Shown here: positions 10,190 to 21,689 of the stretch, one piece after another
Layout of the letters: the number at the start of each line of letters is the position of its first letter
How positions within the stretch are numbered: position 1 is the stretch's first letter
Assembly: GCF_030463535.1 (NCBI RefSeq)
Contig: NC_132878.1
Span: forward strand, 30,233,761-30,297,760
Direction: 5' to 3'
Source of the DNA: Salminus brasiliensis
Taxonomy: Eukaryota > Chordata > Actinopteri > Characiformes > Bryconidae
DNA length: 64,000 bases
Translations under genes and position numbers: made by a program
Notes under the pieces: model-generated
The model's database searches: none
What the model was told of the DNA's origin: nothing
The model's input: only the letters and a program-made list of their open reading frames with translations

Positions 10190-13100
10190 CTTCATTACTC
10201 TCAAGTTCAAAAGCGGATGCTTTGGTCTTTTCCACAATACCATAACTCTTCTACACCTGCTCCTCTTCAGGGTGTTCCTCAGGCATGTTCGAATATCTGC
10301 TCAGGTTCCGCCCTGACTGTTTTACCCCTTAGACAAAATTTCTCTGCGTCTGCAATGAGGGTTTGATCAGCACATTTCACTGTTGTCCAGAACTGATACT
10401 CCTCTTCACTGGAACTGTCCGAGCCTGTCAGGTAAGTGTCACGTTAGGCTTTGTAATTACTTCTTGCTGTTTGTTTTGTTTGTTTTTTGTTCTTTTTCTC
10501 TATCAGGTTGAGTTCATGAACCTCAGGCTCTTGTACCAGGTAAGGGCATGGTAGGAGTAGGTTTTGATGTGACACACGTCTCCTCCCTGTTCCTTGCAAT
10601 GGTTCAACCACATATACTGGGCTATCTAGACCCTTTCTTTCATGTTTTCCCAGTGCCTCCTCTGGGTGTGAGATTCCTCACCAAGACATGGTCACCTGGC
10701 TCAAGGACAGAGCTCCATATGCGCTGGTTGTAGTTGTTCTGTCCTCTCCTTGCACTTTTCTTCATATTCTGCATTGCGATAGCATAGGCTTCCTGCATAA
10801 CCTCTTGCCACTTCTTTGCATAGTCAGTATGTGACTGGTTTCTTCCTTCACCTTTCTTCTGAAACATAAGATCAATGGGCAAGGTTGGCTCACGACCAAA
10901 AAGGAGAAAGTATGGAGAGAATCCTGTTGCTTCGTGCACAGTTGCATTATAGGCATGGAATACCTTGTTTAGGTGCTCTTTCCACCTCAACTTTGACTCT
11001 TCCAGTGTACGCAACATACCCAGGATAGTTCTATTGAAGCGCTCTGCAGGATAACCTTAAGGGTGATACAGGGAAGTGTGTGAATGACGAATGCCACAAC
11101 AGTCCTGGAGCTTGCAGAAAAGGATATTTTCAAACTCTTTCCCCTGATCGTGGTGTATCTTGAATGGAAAACCAAAACGCACAATAAAGTCATCAAAGGG
11201 TTTTTTGGCTGCAGTTTTCCCAGACTTGTCTTTCATTGCATATGCTTGTGCAAACTTTGTAAAATGATCTACAACAACAAGTATATACTCTTCCCCTCCC
11301 TTACGTTTATCCACATGCAAGTAGTCAGTGGAGATCATCTCAAATGGTGCAGAGGTCTCAATGCTCTGTATAGGCATTCTTGTTATCTTTTTTTTTTAGG
11401 CAGCGACACACTCGAGTTATGTAATGTTCCATTTCCTGTTATGTGGGACTCAAGAATAACCATTTGTTTTCTCATTGTTGTCTCCCTCCTGAGAATACCA
11501 TCTTCATCTACTTGCAGACGAGGCCACTCTCTGAGAAGCGCTCTGACACCTTTAGTTTCCGCCAACTTAGCTTTGTAGTTCACATGGTCGCAGGTTCTTT
11601 TCAGAGCCAAGACTCTGCTTATGGTCAAGTCTGCATTTTGGGCAGCTTTGATGTCTTCCACACTCAGAGGCTGAATTGGTTGCAAGATATACTTCTCCGG
11701 CACTGCATCTACATTGAAATCCAGTTATTTTCCCGTTTTCTCTCCCTCCAGAGCTTTTCTAATGCACTCAATGGCTTCCTGTGGACACTCCTCCGTACGT
11801 TCCTGCAGGATCTCTTCAATGGATTGTGGTCTACATGACAAGGAATCTGCATCTCTATTCACTGGTCCAGGCCTGTACTTGAGGGTAAACCTATAATTCG
11901 CAAACTCTGCCACCCAGCAGTGTGCAGCTGCGCTAAGTTTTGCCGATTTAGTGACGTATGTCAGAGGGTTATTGCCACTGAATGCAGTGAAATGAGGTGC
12001 ATGAAACAGATAGTCACGAAAACGTTCTGTTATTGCCCATTTCAGCACCAGGAATTCTAATTTGCCAAAATGTAACTTGTAATTCTTTTCTGCCATGGTT
12101 AATGTTCTTGATCCATACCCTATGACTCTAAGAACACCCTCTTGGTGCTGGTACAAAACTGCACTTAAGCCCTCTTCTGACGCATCCACGAGGAGCACAA
12201 AAGGTTTCTCTAAATCTGGATATGCCATCACTGGGTTGGTTTGTGAGTCACTGTCCACTGGACTGAATGAGATGGTGGCAACTGGGCACTTTTTGGTTTT
12301 TGGTTCATACACTTTTTGTATGTACACATACAGCTCATACAGAGGCTTGGCTATCCTGGAGAAATCTGCTATATAAGATCTGTAATATCCAAGGAAACCC
12401 ATCAACTTTCTCACCTCTTGCACAGTGGTTGGTGTCTCATGCTTTAGTACTTGAACTGCTTTTACTTCCTTTGGATTCATTCTGTACCCTTCTGCTGAGA
12501 TTATTTGACCCACATAACAGACCTCATTTTTGAAGAAGTCACATTTCTTCAGCCTCAGTTTTATACCACACTCTTTTTGTCGTTTCAGCACCTGCTGCAC
12601 ATTTTGGATGTGCCACTCAAATATAGGGCTAAATACCAGGATGTCATCCAGGTACGATACACAGACTTCATCTCTGAGATGTCCAAGGCATCCCTCCATG
12701 TAACTCTGAAAATTCAGTAGCCTGTAGTCTACGCATAAGCATAGGCTCCCATCTTTTTTTCTGACACATACTACCGGCAAGGAATACGACAAACAGGATT
12801 TCTGGATTCAGCCTTGATGAAGTAAGTCTTGCATGTGTGTTTTCACTTCTTGGTAGAGGTGTCTGGGGATTGCATTGTATGTCATTTGTACCAGCACATT
12901 GTCTTTTAATTGAATGTCAATCTCCAAGTCTTCAATGCACCCTGTATCCCATATATCCCTGGCAAAAACATCACATTCTTCTCTTAACATCTGCTGTACC
13001 TACTGCTGCAGGTCTTCCAACAAATGGCTCAAATCCAAAGGTGAGTCCCAGGGTTCACCTTGTGACTCTGTACTAGGATGCCGTTTGAGCAAGGTTACAC

Positions 13101-13677
13101 TTCTTTCTGATGTTTGGGATTTCTGGCCCTCCATAGGTCTTTCCTGCAATGGGTAGATGGCATTAACACTGTACAACCAACCAAGTGTGGTATGACCGCA
13201 CAACGTGATGTCATTGTCAGTCATGTTTTTGACTGTCACAGCTATTTTACCATTCTCCTCCAAAGGGAGCTGAATTAACTGTTCTCTGATCACCAGACCT
13301 GATGACTATGGAGCCTCAGGGTAAGGTTGCAGCAATACATGTGAGGCACTAAATGTTTATCCATTATTTAGCAACCCACATTGCACGGTTATCACTTTGT
13401 TCTTAGGGATGGTTACTTGTCTGCTCACTCTAGCTATATGGGATTGGCTTTCAGGCTTTTTTTCTTTAAAACAGATAAAACAGCTCGCCATTCTAAATCC
13501 CACCACTAATGTGGAGCACCATTTTATCACCATGCGACCTAAAGGAACACAGTCTCTAGGTGTGTTCATCAGTGCTAATTCTTCAATCACATTGAAACCA
13601 ATAACGGGGCATTCAGTGTCACTGCTAGCAACCAGAATTGGAACCCAGACAGGCTTGTCACTCATTCCAGCCACAGT
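10190..13677 (-). mobile_element. Ty3/Gypsy retrotransposon pol remnant with RT deletion
   Basis: Minus-strand pol order is visible. A linker/protease-side segment lies at 13674-13000. RT/RNase H (12792-11725) has CVDYRLLN, SYLDDILVFS, LMGFLGYYRSYIADF and an RNase H part with LVDASEEGLSAVLYQ. The integrase zinc-binding part is at 11703-11383, the integrase core (11377-11057) begins at [15 protein letters not shown] and includes [13 protein letters not shown] and [10 protein letters not shown], and the C-terminal part (11017-10640) has YNATVHEATGFSPYFLLFGREP. The 355-codon RT frame is open but skips from CVDYRLLN straight to FQSYMEGCL, removing the RT part with the first catalytic Asp. A frameshift lies near 10650. 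An L2-like LINE abuts the 13677 side. No LTR was found. Confidence 0.87.
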
Positions 13678-15742
13678 TCAGAATCAGAATCAGAATCTCT
13701 TTATTTCACCAAGTATGTTACACATACAATGAATTTGTCTTGGTGAGAGCAACACGTATGACAAGTAACAAAAAACACAGAACACAGTCTTAAACTAAAG
13801 GAAAATGACACTAAACAATAAATAGGGTAGGGGATAAATTAAAAAAGTAAAAAGTACTAAAGGTAATAAAGAGCTGAAAATATATTTACAGAAAGAACAT
13901 CTGTACAGGTGTGCAAATAGTCATAGTGCAAATAGGCAGAAATAGGCAAAATAGCTGTTCAGTTGTATGTTTTGAGGTTTACAATGGGAGGTGTCCACTG
14001 TGGTTGAGGAGCGCTACAGCTCTGGGGAAGAAGCTGTTAGCATGACGTGTTGTGCTGGTTTTGATGGACCGCAGTCTTCTACCCGAGGGGAGTGTCTGGA
14101 AGAGGAGGTGTCCAGGATGTGAGGGGTCAGATGTAATCTTGCCAGCCCACTTCCTCACCCTGCTGGAGTAGATCTGCTGAAGTGATGGCAGGTTACATCC
14201 GATGATCCTCTCTGCTGTCCTGATGATGCGCTGGAGTTTGGAGGTGGAGGGGGGTGATGGGGGGTAGACAGTCTGATTGTCTTTTGTGAGTTCAAATTTG
14301 CAGTAGAACTCATTCAGGTCATTCGTGAGGTGTCGGCCGTTCAGGAGGAGGGGGGTCTTTCTCACCTTGTGACCAGTAAGAAGCTGAAGGCCTTTCCAGG
14401 CTGAAGATGGGTCGTTAGCAGTGATGTGTCTGTTCAGCTGCTCTGAGTACTTGCTCTTCGCAGCTCTAATCCCTTTCTCCAGTCTGTATTTGGCCTTCTT
14501 AAAGACAGTTCTATCTCGACTCCTGAACGCTTCCTCCTTTTCCCTCCGAAGCTGTTTGAGTTCAGCAGTAAACCAGGGTTTGTTGTTACTGTATCTCACC
14601 TGTGATTTAGTTGAGATACAGCTGTCTTCACAGAAACTGATGTATGACGTCACAGTGTCTGTGTATTCGTCCAGTCCGTCTGTCGCCTCCTCAAACACAG
14701 CCCAGTCTGTGGATTCAAAGCAGCCCTGCAGCTTCTCAATGTGTCCACTGGTCCACCTCTTCACTGTTGTGATGACCGGCTTGTTGGTTTTGAGTTTCTG
14801 CCGGTATGTTGGAATGAGGTGAACGAGGCTGTGATCGGAGAGCCCGACAGCTGCGCGCGTGACCGCGCGATAGGCATTCTTGATACAGGTGTAGCACTTG
14901 TCCAGTGTGTTGCCTCCTCGTGTTGGACACATGATGTGTTGTCTGTATCTGGACATCTCCTTCGTGAGGTTTGCACTGTTAAAATCCCCCAGAATGATGA
15001 GGAGTGAGTTCGGGAACTCCCGCTCCACCTTCGTGATCTGTTCCGCCAGCTATTTCAGCGCGTCGCTCGTGCACGCGCTTGGCGCAATGTAGGTGCCGGC
15101 TAGGATGAACGAGCTGAACTCTCTGGGCGAGTAGAACGGCCTACAGGTTATGAACAGAGATTCCAGATGAGGGGAGCAGGATTTTAACAGTACCGTAGTG
15201 TCTCTACACCAGCGCTCCTTGATGTAGAAGCAGATTCCTCCTCCTCTGCTCTTGCCGCTGCTCTCCGCGTCTCTGTCCGCTCTGTGCAGCCCGGGAGGTG
15301 CAGCGCGCTGTCCGGGGTCAGCTCGGACAGCCAGGTCTCCGTGAAGCAGAGCGCAGAAGCAGCGGAGAAGTCCTTGTTGGTTTGGTTGATCAGAAGTAGT
15401 TCCTCAGTTTTGTTGCTGAGAGATCGGAGGTTGGAGAGGAATAATGACGGTAGGGGTGTACGAGCCCCGCGCTGCCTCAGACGCACGAGCGCGTGCTTCT
15501 CCACAGTCTCCTGGCGAGGCCGAGCGCAGCCAGCGCGGCTGTGGTGAGGATCTCCGCACAAACTGAAGGTTCTTGAACAAATTCTGGGATGTTTTCAGGG
15601 GAAATGTTGTTCCTGAAGCTCAGTAGTTGTTCCCTGCTCCAACTAACTGAGTTTGACGTACAATAGACAACATTAACAAACAAAAACAAACACCACACGG
15701 AGGAGCTCGTCACCGTGGCTGCCATCCTCGGCGCCATCTTGA
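13678..15742 (-). mobile_element. L2-like LINE copy with large internal deletion
   Basis: Nearly identical to the plus-strand element at 40.3-43.5 kb but inverted. The 5' end (15742) reads CAAGATGGCGCCGAGGATGG, and the 3' end is a (GATTCT)n tail (antisense at 13678-13703). A 349-codon frame (15028-13979) starts at MEREFPNSLLIILGDFNSAN in the AP endonuclease and runs to the element's C-terminal tail. It passes from VYPPSPPSTS directly into KLQRIIRTAERIIG, so the whole reverse transcriptase is missing. Other lesions are a CAG to TAG change near 15050 and a 7-bp deletion near 15290. It is non-autonomous. Confidence 0.88.
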
Positions 15743-15957
15743 ATTCTTGTTACTGCCGTTAGAGTGGAGAGATTTTTTGTTGTTCATTTAATTCACTGGG
15801 TGCATTACCACTTTCGTGCACATGGCAAAATAGGAATAGTTGAGGTTGAAATCTATCACTATCCTCAGTTTTCTCTTTCAATTTTATCAATTTTGTCGTT
15901 TAACTGCAGCAATAGAGACATCCCCTCATCCTCTCGTGAAGTAACATCTCCCCCTTT

Positions 15958-18250
15958 GTCATGACTGGCTAGGTTGTGGATGAACACTCGCAAACAACTA
16001 AAATGGGTAAACACAAGAAAACACAGCAAAGTACAGGGACTAATGAACAACCAAAACACAAACTTGAGAACAGAACGTGGAAAACACAAAACACACACCT
16101 GAGGCTGGTGGAAACCTAGGGAGCTAAGCTTGAATGGGGAAACTTAAAAGGGAGGTAAACTAAGTACATAAACTACTGGCCATGCCAGCGGAAAGACAGG
16201 GGATAACAGCACTCGTCAGGCTCAACAGAACTTACTTGACGTGAATGCGGAGCTGTGAAATCAGTTGCTGAACCCAGGAGGCGACCCATGAACAAACCAG
16301 AGCATCAGTATGCTCTTGAACGGTAATAGCCGAGTAGAACACTGAAACGTGTAGGACTCCTATGGACATTCTCGTGAATCTTTAACGAGACACTTGACTC
16401 AGTAGAAAACTGGAAACGTGAAGGACTCCTACAGACATCCTTGTGGATCTCTAACTAGACGCTTGACAAAGGATACCAAGCACAGACGCCAACACACCAG
16501 GTTGGCCCAGGACAGTAAGTTCTCGGCAATGAGACAGTTCACATTCGCTCCCTAAATACCTCCGCCTCAGGTGACACAAATCAATGAAACAAAGAACACA
16601 AATGAAACACACATGAGGCTAACTAATACATGAACTGAAACGAGAAACATGGCTGTCAAAATAAGTGTCCGTGATCAGTGATGTGAACCTTGACCTGGAA
16701 CTGGAAGTCCGTGAACATGGGCATGAACACAATGTCAACTTTAAAAGCCCTTGAAGCCTGCGGACCACGGCTTGGGACTGCCCCCAGGGATGGCGCGGCG
16801 ACGCGGACATGACAGTACACCCCCAAGGCGGCCGGGTTGGTCCCCGGTCAGCAACCTGTGGAGCATGAACAGCCACCGAGGAACCCGCCAACCAGGTGCG
16901 CCGGGACGTGACTGCCGAAGACACGAGGGTGCAGCACCAGCGGAGAGGCGACCATCACAGGGGCTTTTACTTGGGCTACGCCCTGGAAAACAAAGAAAGC
17001 AGGACATGACTGGGGTGAAAACGTGAACATGAACATGCCATGACCATGAAAACAAAAAACCAAAATGGCTTAAATAGTCGTGAGTCTAGGAGTCCGCAGC
17101 TTGAGTCCGCTGCTGCCTACCCGGGGGGGCGGTGATGGTCGGTACCCCAGGTAGGCGCAATCCTAGGGGCCGCAGGCTCTGGAACTGACGCAGTGGCCGT
17201 CTTCGTCATTGTTCCGGACGTGGAGGGCGCCATAGCCGTCACAGGGACCAACGCGAAGGGCGCCATCGAGCAGGGGGCAGGGGCGACAAGCACCGCCATT
17301 GCTGGACCTTAGACAGCCAGCACCGCTTGCCTTGGGGCAGTCGCGCTGGGCAATGCTGTGACTAGAGCAGGGGCCGCGGGGACCACCGTGAGTGGAGCAG
17401 GGGCCGCGGTTGCCGGCGTGACTGGAGCAGGGGCCGCGAGCGTCACCGCAACTTGAGCCAGGACCACGGGTGCAGCTGTCACTGGAGCTGAAGTGAACGT
17501 GGCATGGCTAGGGAACGTGGCATGGCTAGGAGCTATGGGTACGGTCAGCCCTTCTCCACCAGCTGGGGGTAGGGCGACCTGAGAGCTGGTCGAGCCTGAT
17601 GGAGAACGCTATGAGCTCATCCAGCTCAAGCAACTCACCTCGGCACGCCAATTTATGTTGCAAACCGGGGGCCAGCCTGTTGCAGAACATGGCGACAAGT
17701 GAGGCATGACTCCACCCACTATGCACTGCATCAGGCAACCAGTGGTCTCAGACACACTCTGCAGAGTGTGGTGCTGCTGCCCCAAGACTTGTCCTTGGAC
17801 GCGAACAGCCTGATTCAAGGCATCCATCCCCGCTGTTCGGGGGTATTCGGCCAAGAATTCTGTCATGACTGGCTAGGTTGTGACTAGGCGGGATGAACAT
17901 TTGCAAGGGATGGCTCGATGCAAGAGTGCTTTAATATGCAACTAAAACAGAAAATGCCGCAAAGTACAGGGACTAATGAACAACCAAAACACAAACGTGA
18001 CAACAGAACGTGGGAAACACAAAACACACACCTTAGGCTAGTGGAAACCTAGGGAGCTAAGCTTGAACAGGGAAACTTAACAGGGAGGTAAAAGTACATA
18101 AACTACTGGCTTGCCAGTGGTAAGACGGGGAATAACAAACAGCGTTTGTTTGACAGCTCGTCAGGCGCAAGTTGACGTGTGAGTTAGTTGACGTGAATAC
18201 GGAGCTGTGAGATCAGTCGCTAAACCCAGGGGCTGACCCACAAACAAACA
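15958..18250 (-). mobile_element. Gag-only LTR retrotransposon with two LTR-like repeats
   Basis: Two direct repeats begin TGTCATGACTGGCTAGGTTGTG at 15958 and 17863 and stay alignable for roughly 300 bases. The second ends near 18250 where it meets duplicated TAAR-flank sequence. In minus orientation, next to the 17863 repeat, lies gag: MDALNQAVRVQGQVLGQQ at about 17827 downward, then after a frameshift SLVAMFCNRLAPGLQHKLAC with DELIAFSIRLDQL. A degenerate Ala/Val/Pro-rich repeat follows (17530-17100). No protease, RT or integrase is seen between the repeats, so this is a non-autonomous or internally deleted Gypsy-type element. The inner limit of the 15958 LTR (perhaps near 16600) is uncertain. 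Confidence 0.7.
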
Positions 18251-18845
18251 AACATGGTGTGGATGTGTGTTGGCCAAAGTTCAACCAGTCAGAGTGTGGG
18301 GAAGAGGTAGTGTGTTGGCTCATAGATAGAAACTGTTTGTGAGTCTTTTGTTCTGGACTACTGAAGCATCTGTCTAATTCTAGAAGTGTGACTGTGTGGG
18401 GTGTGTTGTTGTCCCTGGTGTATTGGATATTCGGCAGTGATGAAAAGGCTGCATCAGGAGGCTGGAGTAAAATTCTTAAAGAGAATTTTGGCAGGCATAG
18501 CCTAGCCTTCTTGGAAAGTACAGTCACTGCTGGGACTTGGTCTTGTCCGCATTAACGGACAGATTGTTGTCATGACACTAGACCACCATATCTGCAACAT
18601 GTGCTTTCGTCCTCACCAGTTATCAGTCCAATGACTGCATATCATCTGCAAAGTTTATGGTTCTGAGAGGCCCCACTATCATATATAATAAATGTCCAGC
18701 AAGGGGCTCAGCACACAGCACCTGTGCTTACAGTTCTTGTGCTGGATATGTGTTTGCCAGTTGACTGACTGTCTTGTGTACAGCAGAGACTTGGAGTGGA
18801 ACCAATTTAAAGGACATCTACTCCCTTTATGGTTTATAGTTTTTT

Positions 18846-18923
<78 letters not shown>

Positions 18924-19700
18924 GTGTTATCTGTTTTCCGTTGTCTTGCTTGAGTTAGTGTCCATGTTTAATATACATTTTAAGCACGTTTGACTTCATG
19001 GTTTACATGAGGTGGACTATTTCAAACTACATTAGTCTACAAAATTGATAGAGCACAACATTTGTGTACATTTTTAAAATGCTTGGTCAGTTCAATCTAA
19101 AAATGTACCTCATGACATAACAAGCAGTTTAAATTTAACCATAACATTTGTATAAAAACTTTGATTAAAGCAAAGGAATAAAAACCTGTGATGTTTGATA
19201 TTGTAAGATGTATTTTTGGGGGGGGGGGCTATTGATTGATCAAATCAAGAACTCAGAAAAAAACATGTAAATAGCCAATTGCTACTGTTAATGATATAGT
19301 AGCAGGACCAATTTAAAAATAGTTTTGCATGCCATCAAATATTTACCCATGCTATGGTTTGTAGCAAGCTGAAATTGAACCAATGACTTAACATGAAGCT
19401 AGTCTCTAGTAAATAAAATATGTATAACGCTCTATGAAACTTACTAAATCAGACTAAAGTATCTCATCAGATTAAACCATTGTTTGGTAATACCAATAAT
19501 AATAATAATAATAATAATCATAAATAATAATCATAATATTTAATTATCAATGATTAAATTTTCTATTAAATATCAATTATCTATTAATATAATTATTATA
19601 CATCATCATCCTGACAAATGACACATTTAATACTTTTTCGTTGTGGCATTGTCTCATAGTATTTCAAACACAGGGTCCCCAATTTAACTGGCACTATTAG
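18251..19700. repeat. Duplicated TAAR 3' flank, copy A (with (TA)n)
   Basis: This stretch parallels 26990-28390: TTGGCCAAAGTTCAACCAGTC near 18270 and 27005, TGCTTGAGTTAGTGT near 18950 and 27490, and ACATTTTAAGCAC near 18977 and 27530 occur in the same order. It is the downstream flank of a receptor duplicated as a block. Copy A carries a (TA)n run at about 18848-18920, a G run near 19218 and an (AAT)n run near 19495-19518. No gene is seen. Confidence 0.75.
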
Positions 19701-20744
19701 TTAAAGTGACATACATTGGCTGACTGGTAGATCAAAAATGATTTTAAGAACAGCGTGGACCATCTTTATTTTGTAATAATTGGTTGATAAAATTATCCAG
19801 AATGCTTTTCTAAACCACTTATAGAAGAATGCATACACAATAGGGTTGAATGTGGAATTCATATAACCAATCCAAATGAGTGCATCAATCAATACTGGAG
19901 GAACTGAGTAACCAATAAAAGGATTGATGACATTGCAAATAAAAAATGGCAACCAAAGTGACAGGAACACCCCCAGAGTTTTAGTGGCTTTTTTCTCTTC
20001 TTTGCTTAACATTGATTGTGTATTTTTACATTTTGAGTCCTGAATAGATCTTGCTTGCTTTTGTGCAACACGGAATATTTTCATATATATACTGAGCATT
20101 ACAACACCTGGCAAGTAGAAGGAAAGAAGAGATGACGCAGTGCTCGACACTGCACTTTGTAACAACACACAAGCTCCCTCACAAACAAAATTCTCATAAT
20201 AAAACTCCTCAATGCCCAGAATGTTGAGCTCCAGAAATATTATTCCAAACCCAACTGTGATTGAGACACTCCAGCAGATGGAGATCATGATTATTGATAC
20301 AAAGGGGGTGATTTTACTTTGATACCGGAGGGGCTGACACACCGCATAATATCTGTCAATAGAAATAAAAGACAAATTTAAAATGGAAGCAGTGGACAAC
20401 ATGATAGAAACACTGTTGTATATTTTGCAGAATAAAGTTCCAAAATACCAGCAGGTCTCAACAGATTGTACCAGGCCAGGAGGCATCAAAAAGCCCCCCA
20501 GGAGCAAATTAGTTACAGCTAGAGAAAGAACAAGGTAATTAGTTGGCATGTGCAGCTGCTTGAAATGAAGAATGGTTATGATGACAAACATGTTTCCCAA
20601 TACTGTTAAAATCACCACTAAGCCAAATATGAAGTAAAGAGGCACCCTCAAAAGCAGAGGATAGGCAAGCTTTGGACAAGATCCATTTAAAAATTCATAG
20701 TAAAGAGTAGTGGTGTCCACTGCTTGAGCTTGGCTTGAATTCAT
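19701..20744 (-). CDS. Trace amine-associated receptor, open but damaged
   Basis: Open frame of 347 codons from MNSSQAQ, close to the 28.4-kb gene. It has kept the reading frame while losing several conserved features. N-terminal Cys15 is Tyr (LYYEF against LCYEF), D2.50 is Asn (AVTNLLLGG), and four residues are deleted from the cytoplasmic half of TM6 (TKTLGVFLSLW, a 12-bp in-frame loss covering about 6.38-6.41). A roughly 80-bp deletion has removed the normal C-terminus (SGQIFQPGSS) and stop, so the frame runs on into former 3' UTR and ends QCMSL. Residue 113 (3.32) is Ser. C3.25, DRY, W4.50, P5.50, W6.48 and NPIVY remain. I infer a non-functional or strongly altered receptor that is still open. 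Confidence 0.8.
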   Translation of the reverse strand: MNSSQAQAVDTTTLYYEFLNGSCPKLAYPLLLRVPLYFIFGLVVILTVLGNMFVIITILHFKQLHMPTNYLVLSLAVTNLLLGGFLMPPGLVQSVETCWYFGTLFCKIYNSVSIMLSTASILNLSFISIDRYYAVCQPLRYQSKITPFVSIIMISICWSVSITVGFGIIFLELNILGIEEFYYENFVCEGACVLLQSAVSSTASSLLSFYLPGVVMLSIYMKIFRVAQKQARSIQDSKCKNTQSMLSKEEKKATKTLGVFLSLWLPFFICNVINPFIGYSVPPVLIDALIWIGYMNSTFNPIVYAFFYKWFRKAFWIILSTNYYKIKMVHAVLKIIFDLPVSQCMSL

Positions 20745-20804
20745 CCTGAATATATGAATATTTTTTTCCTGTATTTCGGAAAAATGTTTTTACATTTTTC
20801 AGCA

Positions 20805-20940
20805 AATAATGTTTCAAGTAATGTACCCTTAGTCTTCAGAGCTACACAGTGGTCTAGATTTATACTCTCCCAGCACTGCATGTAGTAAAACACTGCCCCT
20901 TCAATCACATGTTCACAGTTATCCAATGATAACACTCTTT
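20805..20940 (-). promoter_or_regulatory. Putative TAAR promoter block
   Basis: In minus-strand sense: a perfect palindrome GTTATC-ATTG-GATAAC (20933-20918), ATGTGATTGAAGGGGCAGTG, and TATAAA at 20864-20859 followed by TCTAGACCACTGTG. The TATA box lies only about 115 bases from the ATG, against about 255-370 in the 8.3-, 51.5- and 54.6-kb genes, and no good GTAAG donor lies between. This copy probably has an unspliced leader. Confidence 0.6.
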
Positions 20941-21680
20941 ACTGTTCAACATTGCTGTGCTTGTTTGAAACACATTTTATAGTTCTTAAAAAAAATAGTT
21001 CTTTTGAAAAATACCTCCCAACTTTAAGAGATCAAGGGACTACCATGGCACTGCAATAGGTTATGAGTATATATGTTTACAAAGTACTGCTTTTTCATTT
21101 ATATTTTTAAATTTGAAGTTTTTCATTTTGGATAAAGTGCCTCTTTAAGGTCACTTATTGGTATCAGTTACTGCTCTTTTTATGGCCATTTAAGAGCTTC
21201 ATCATAGGCGAAGCCTACCCCAAAGAGGTCTTTTACCTGGTTCAGAAACTCTAAAGGAGAAACACAGAAAGATAATATTTTAGGATGCAGTAACAAACCA
21301 CAAGTGTTATTTAACACTACGTAGTACATGACAGTAGTGATTTAATCACAATAGGTTAAAGAAACCAGTACTTCACTTACAACATACAATCCTTTAGTTG
21401 AAGCATTTGAGATCCTTGTGCCGAAATGAGTGTTTATGGCTTAGACCAAAGGTTTTGAGTATGTATGCATGAATTTCAGGGGTGCTCCCTTGCTCACAGA
21501 GTAAAGTGAGCTAAGAATATTAAACAAAATCTGAGACTTGTCTTCAGGGCATTTTATAGCACTCGCACCACAGTGATCCAGCTGAGGTAGTCTGGCTACT
21601 AGTCCCCATCAGCCCTGATCCAATCGTAGCTATCCAGCTGCGGTGATCAACTTTAGTCATCTACTGAAGTGCTCAGCCAG
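20941..21680. other. Intergenic DNA, no gene seen
   Basis: No domain or repeat was recognised in this stretch before the LINE tail at about 21690. Confidence 0.45.
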
Positions 21681-21689
21681 GAAATTCAG

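Noticed and set aside
16619-17063. Several frames of 70-104 codons on both strands
   Set aside because: They overlap each other and lie within the gag-only LTR element; no recognisable domain.
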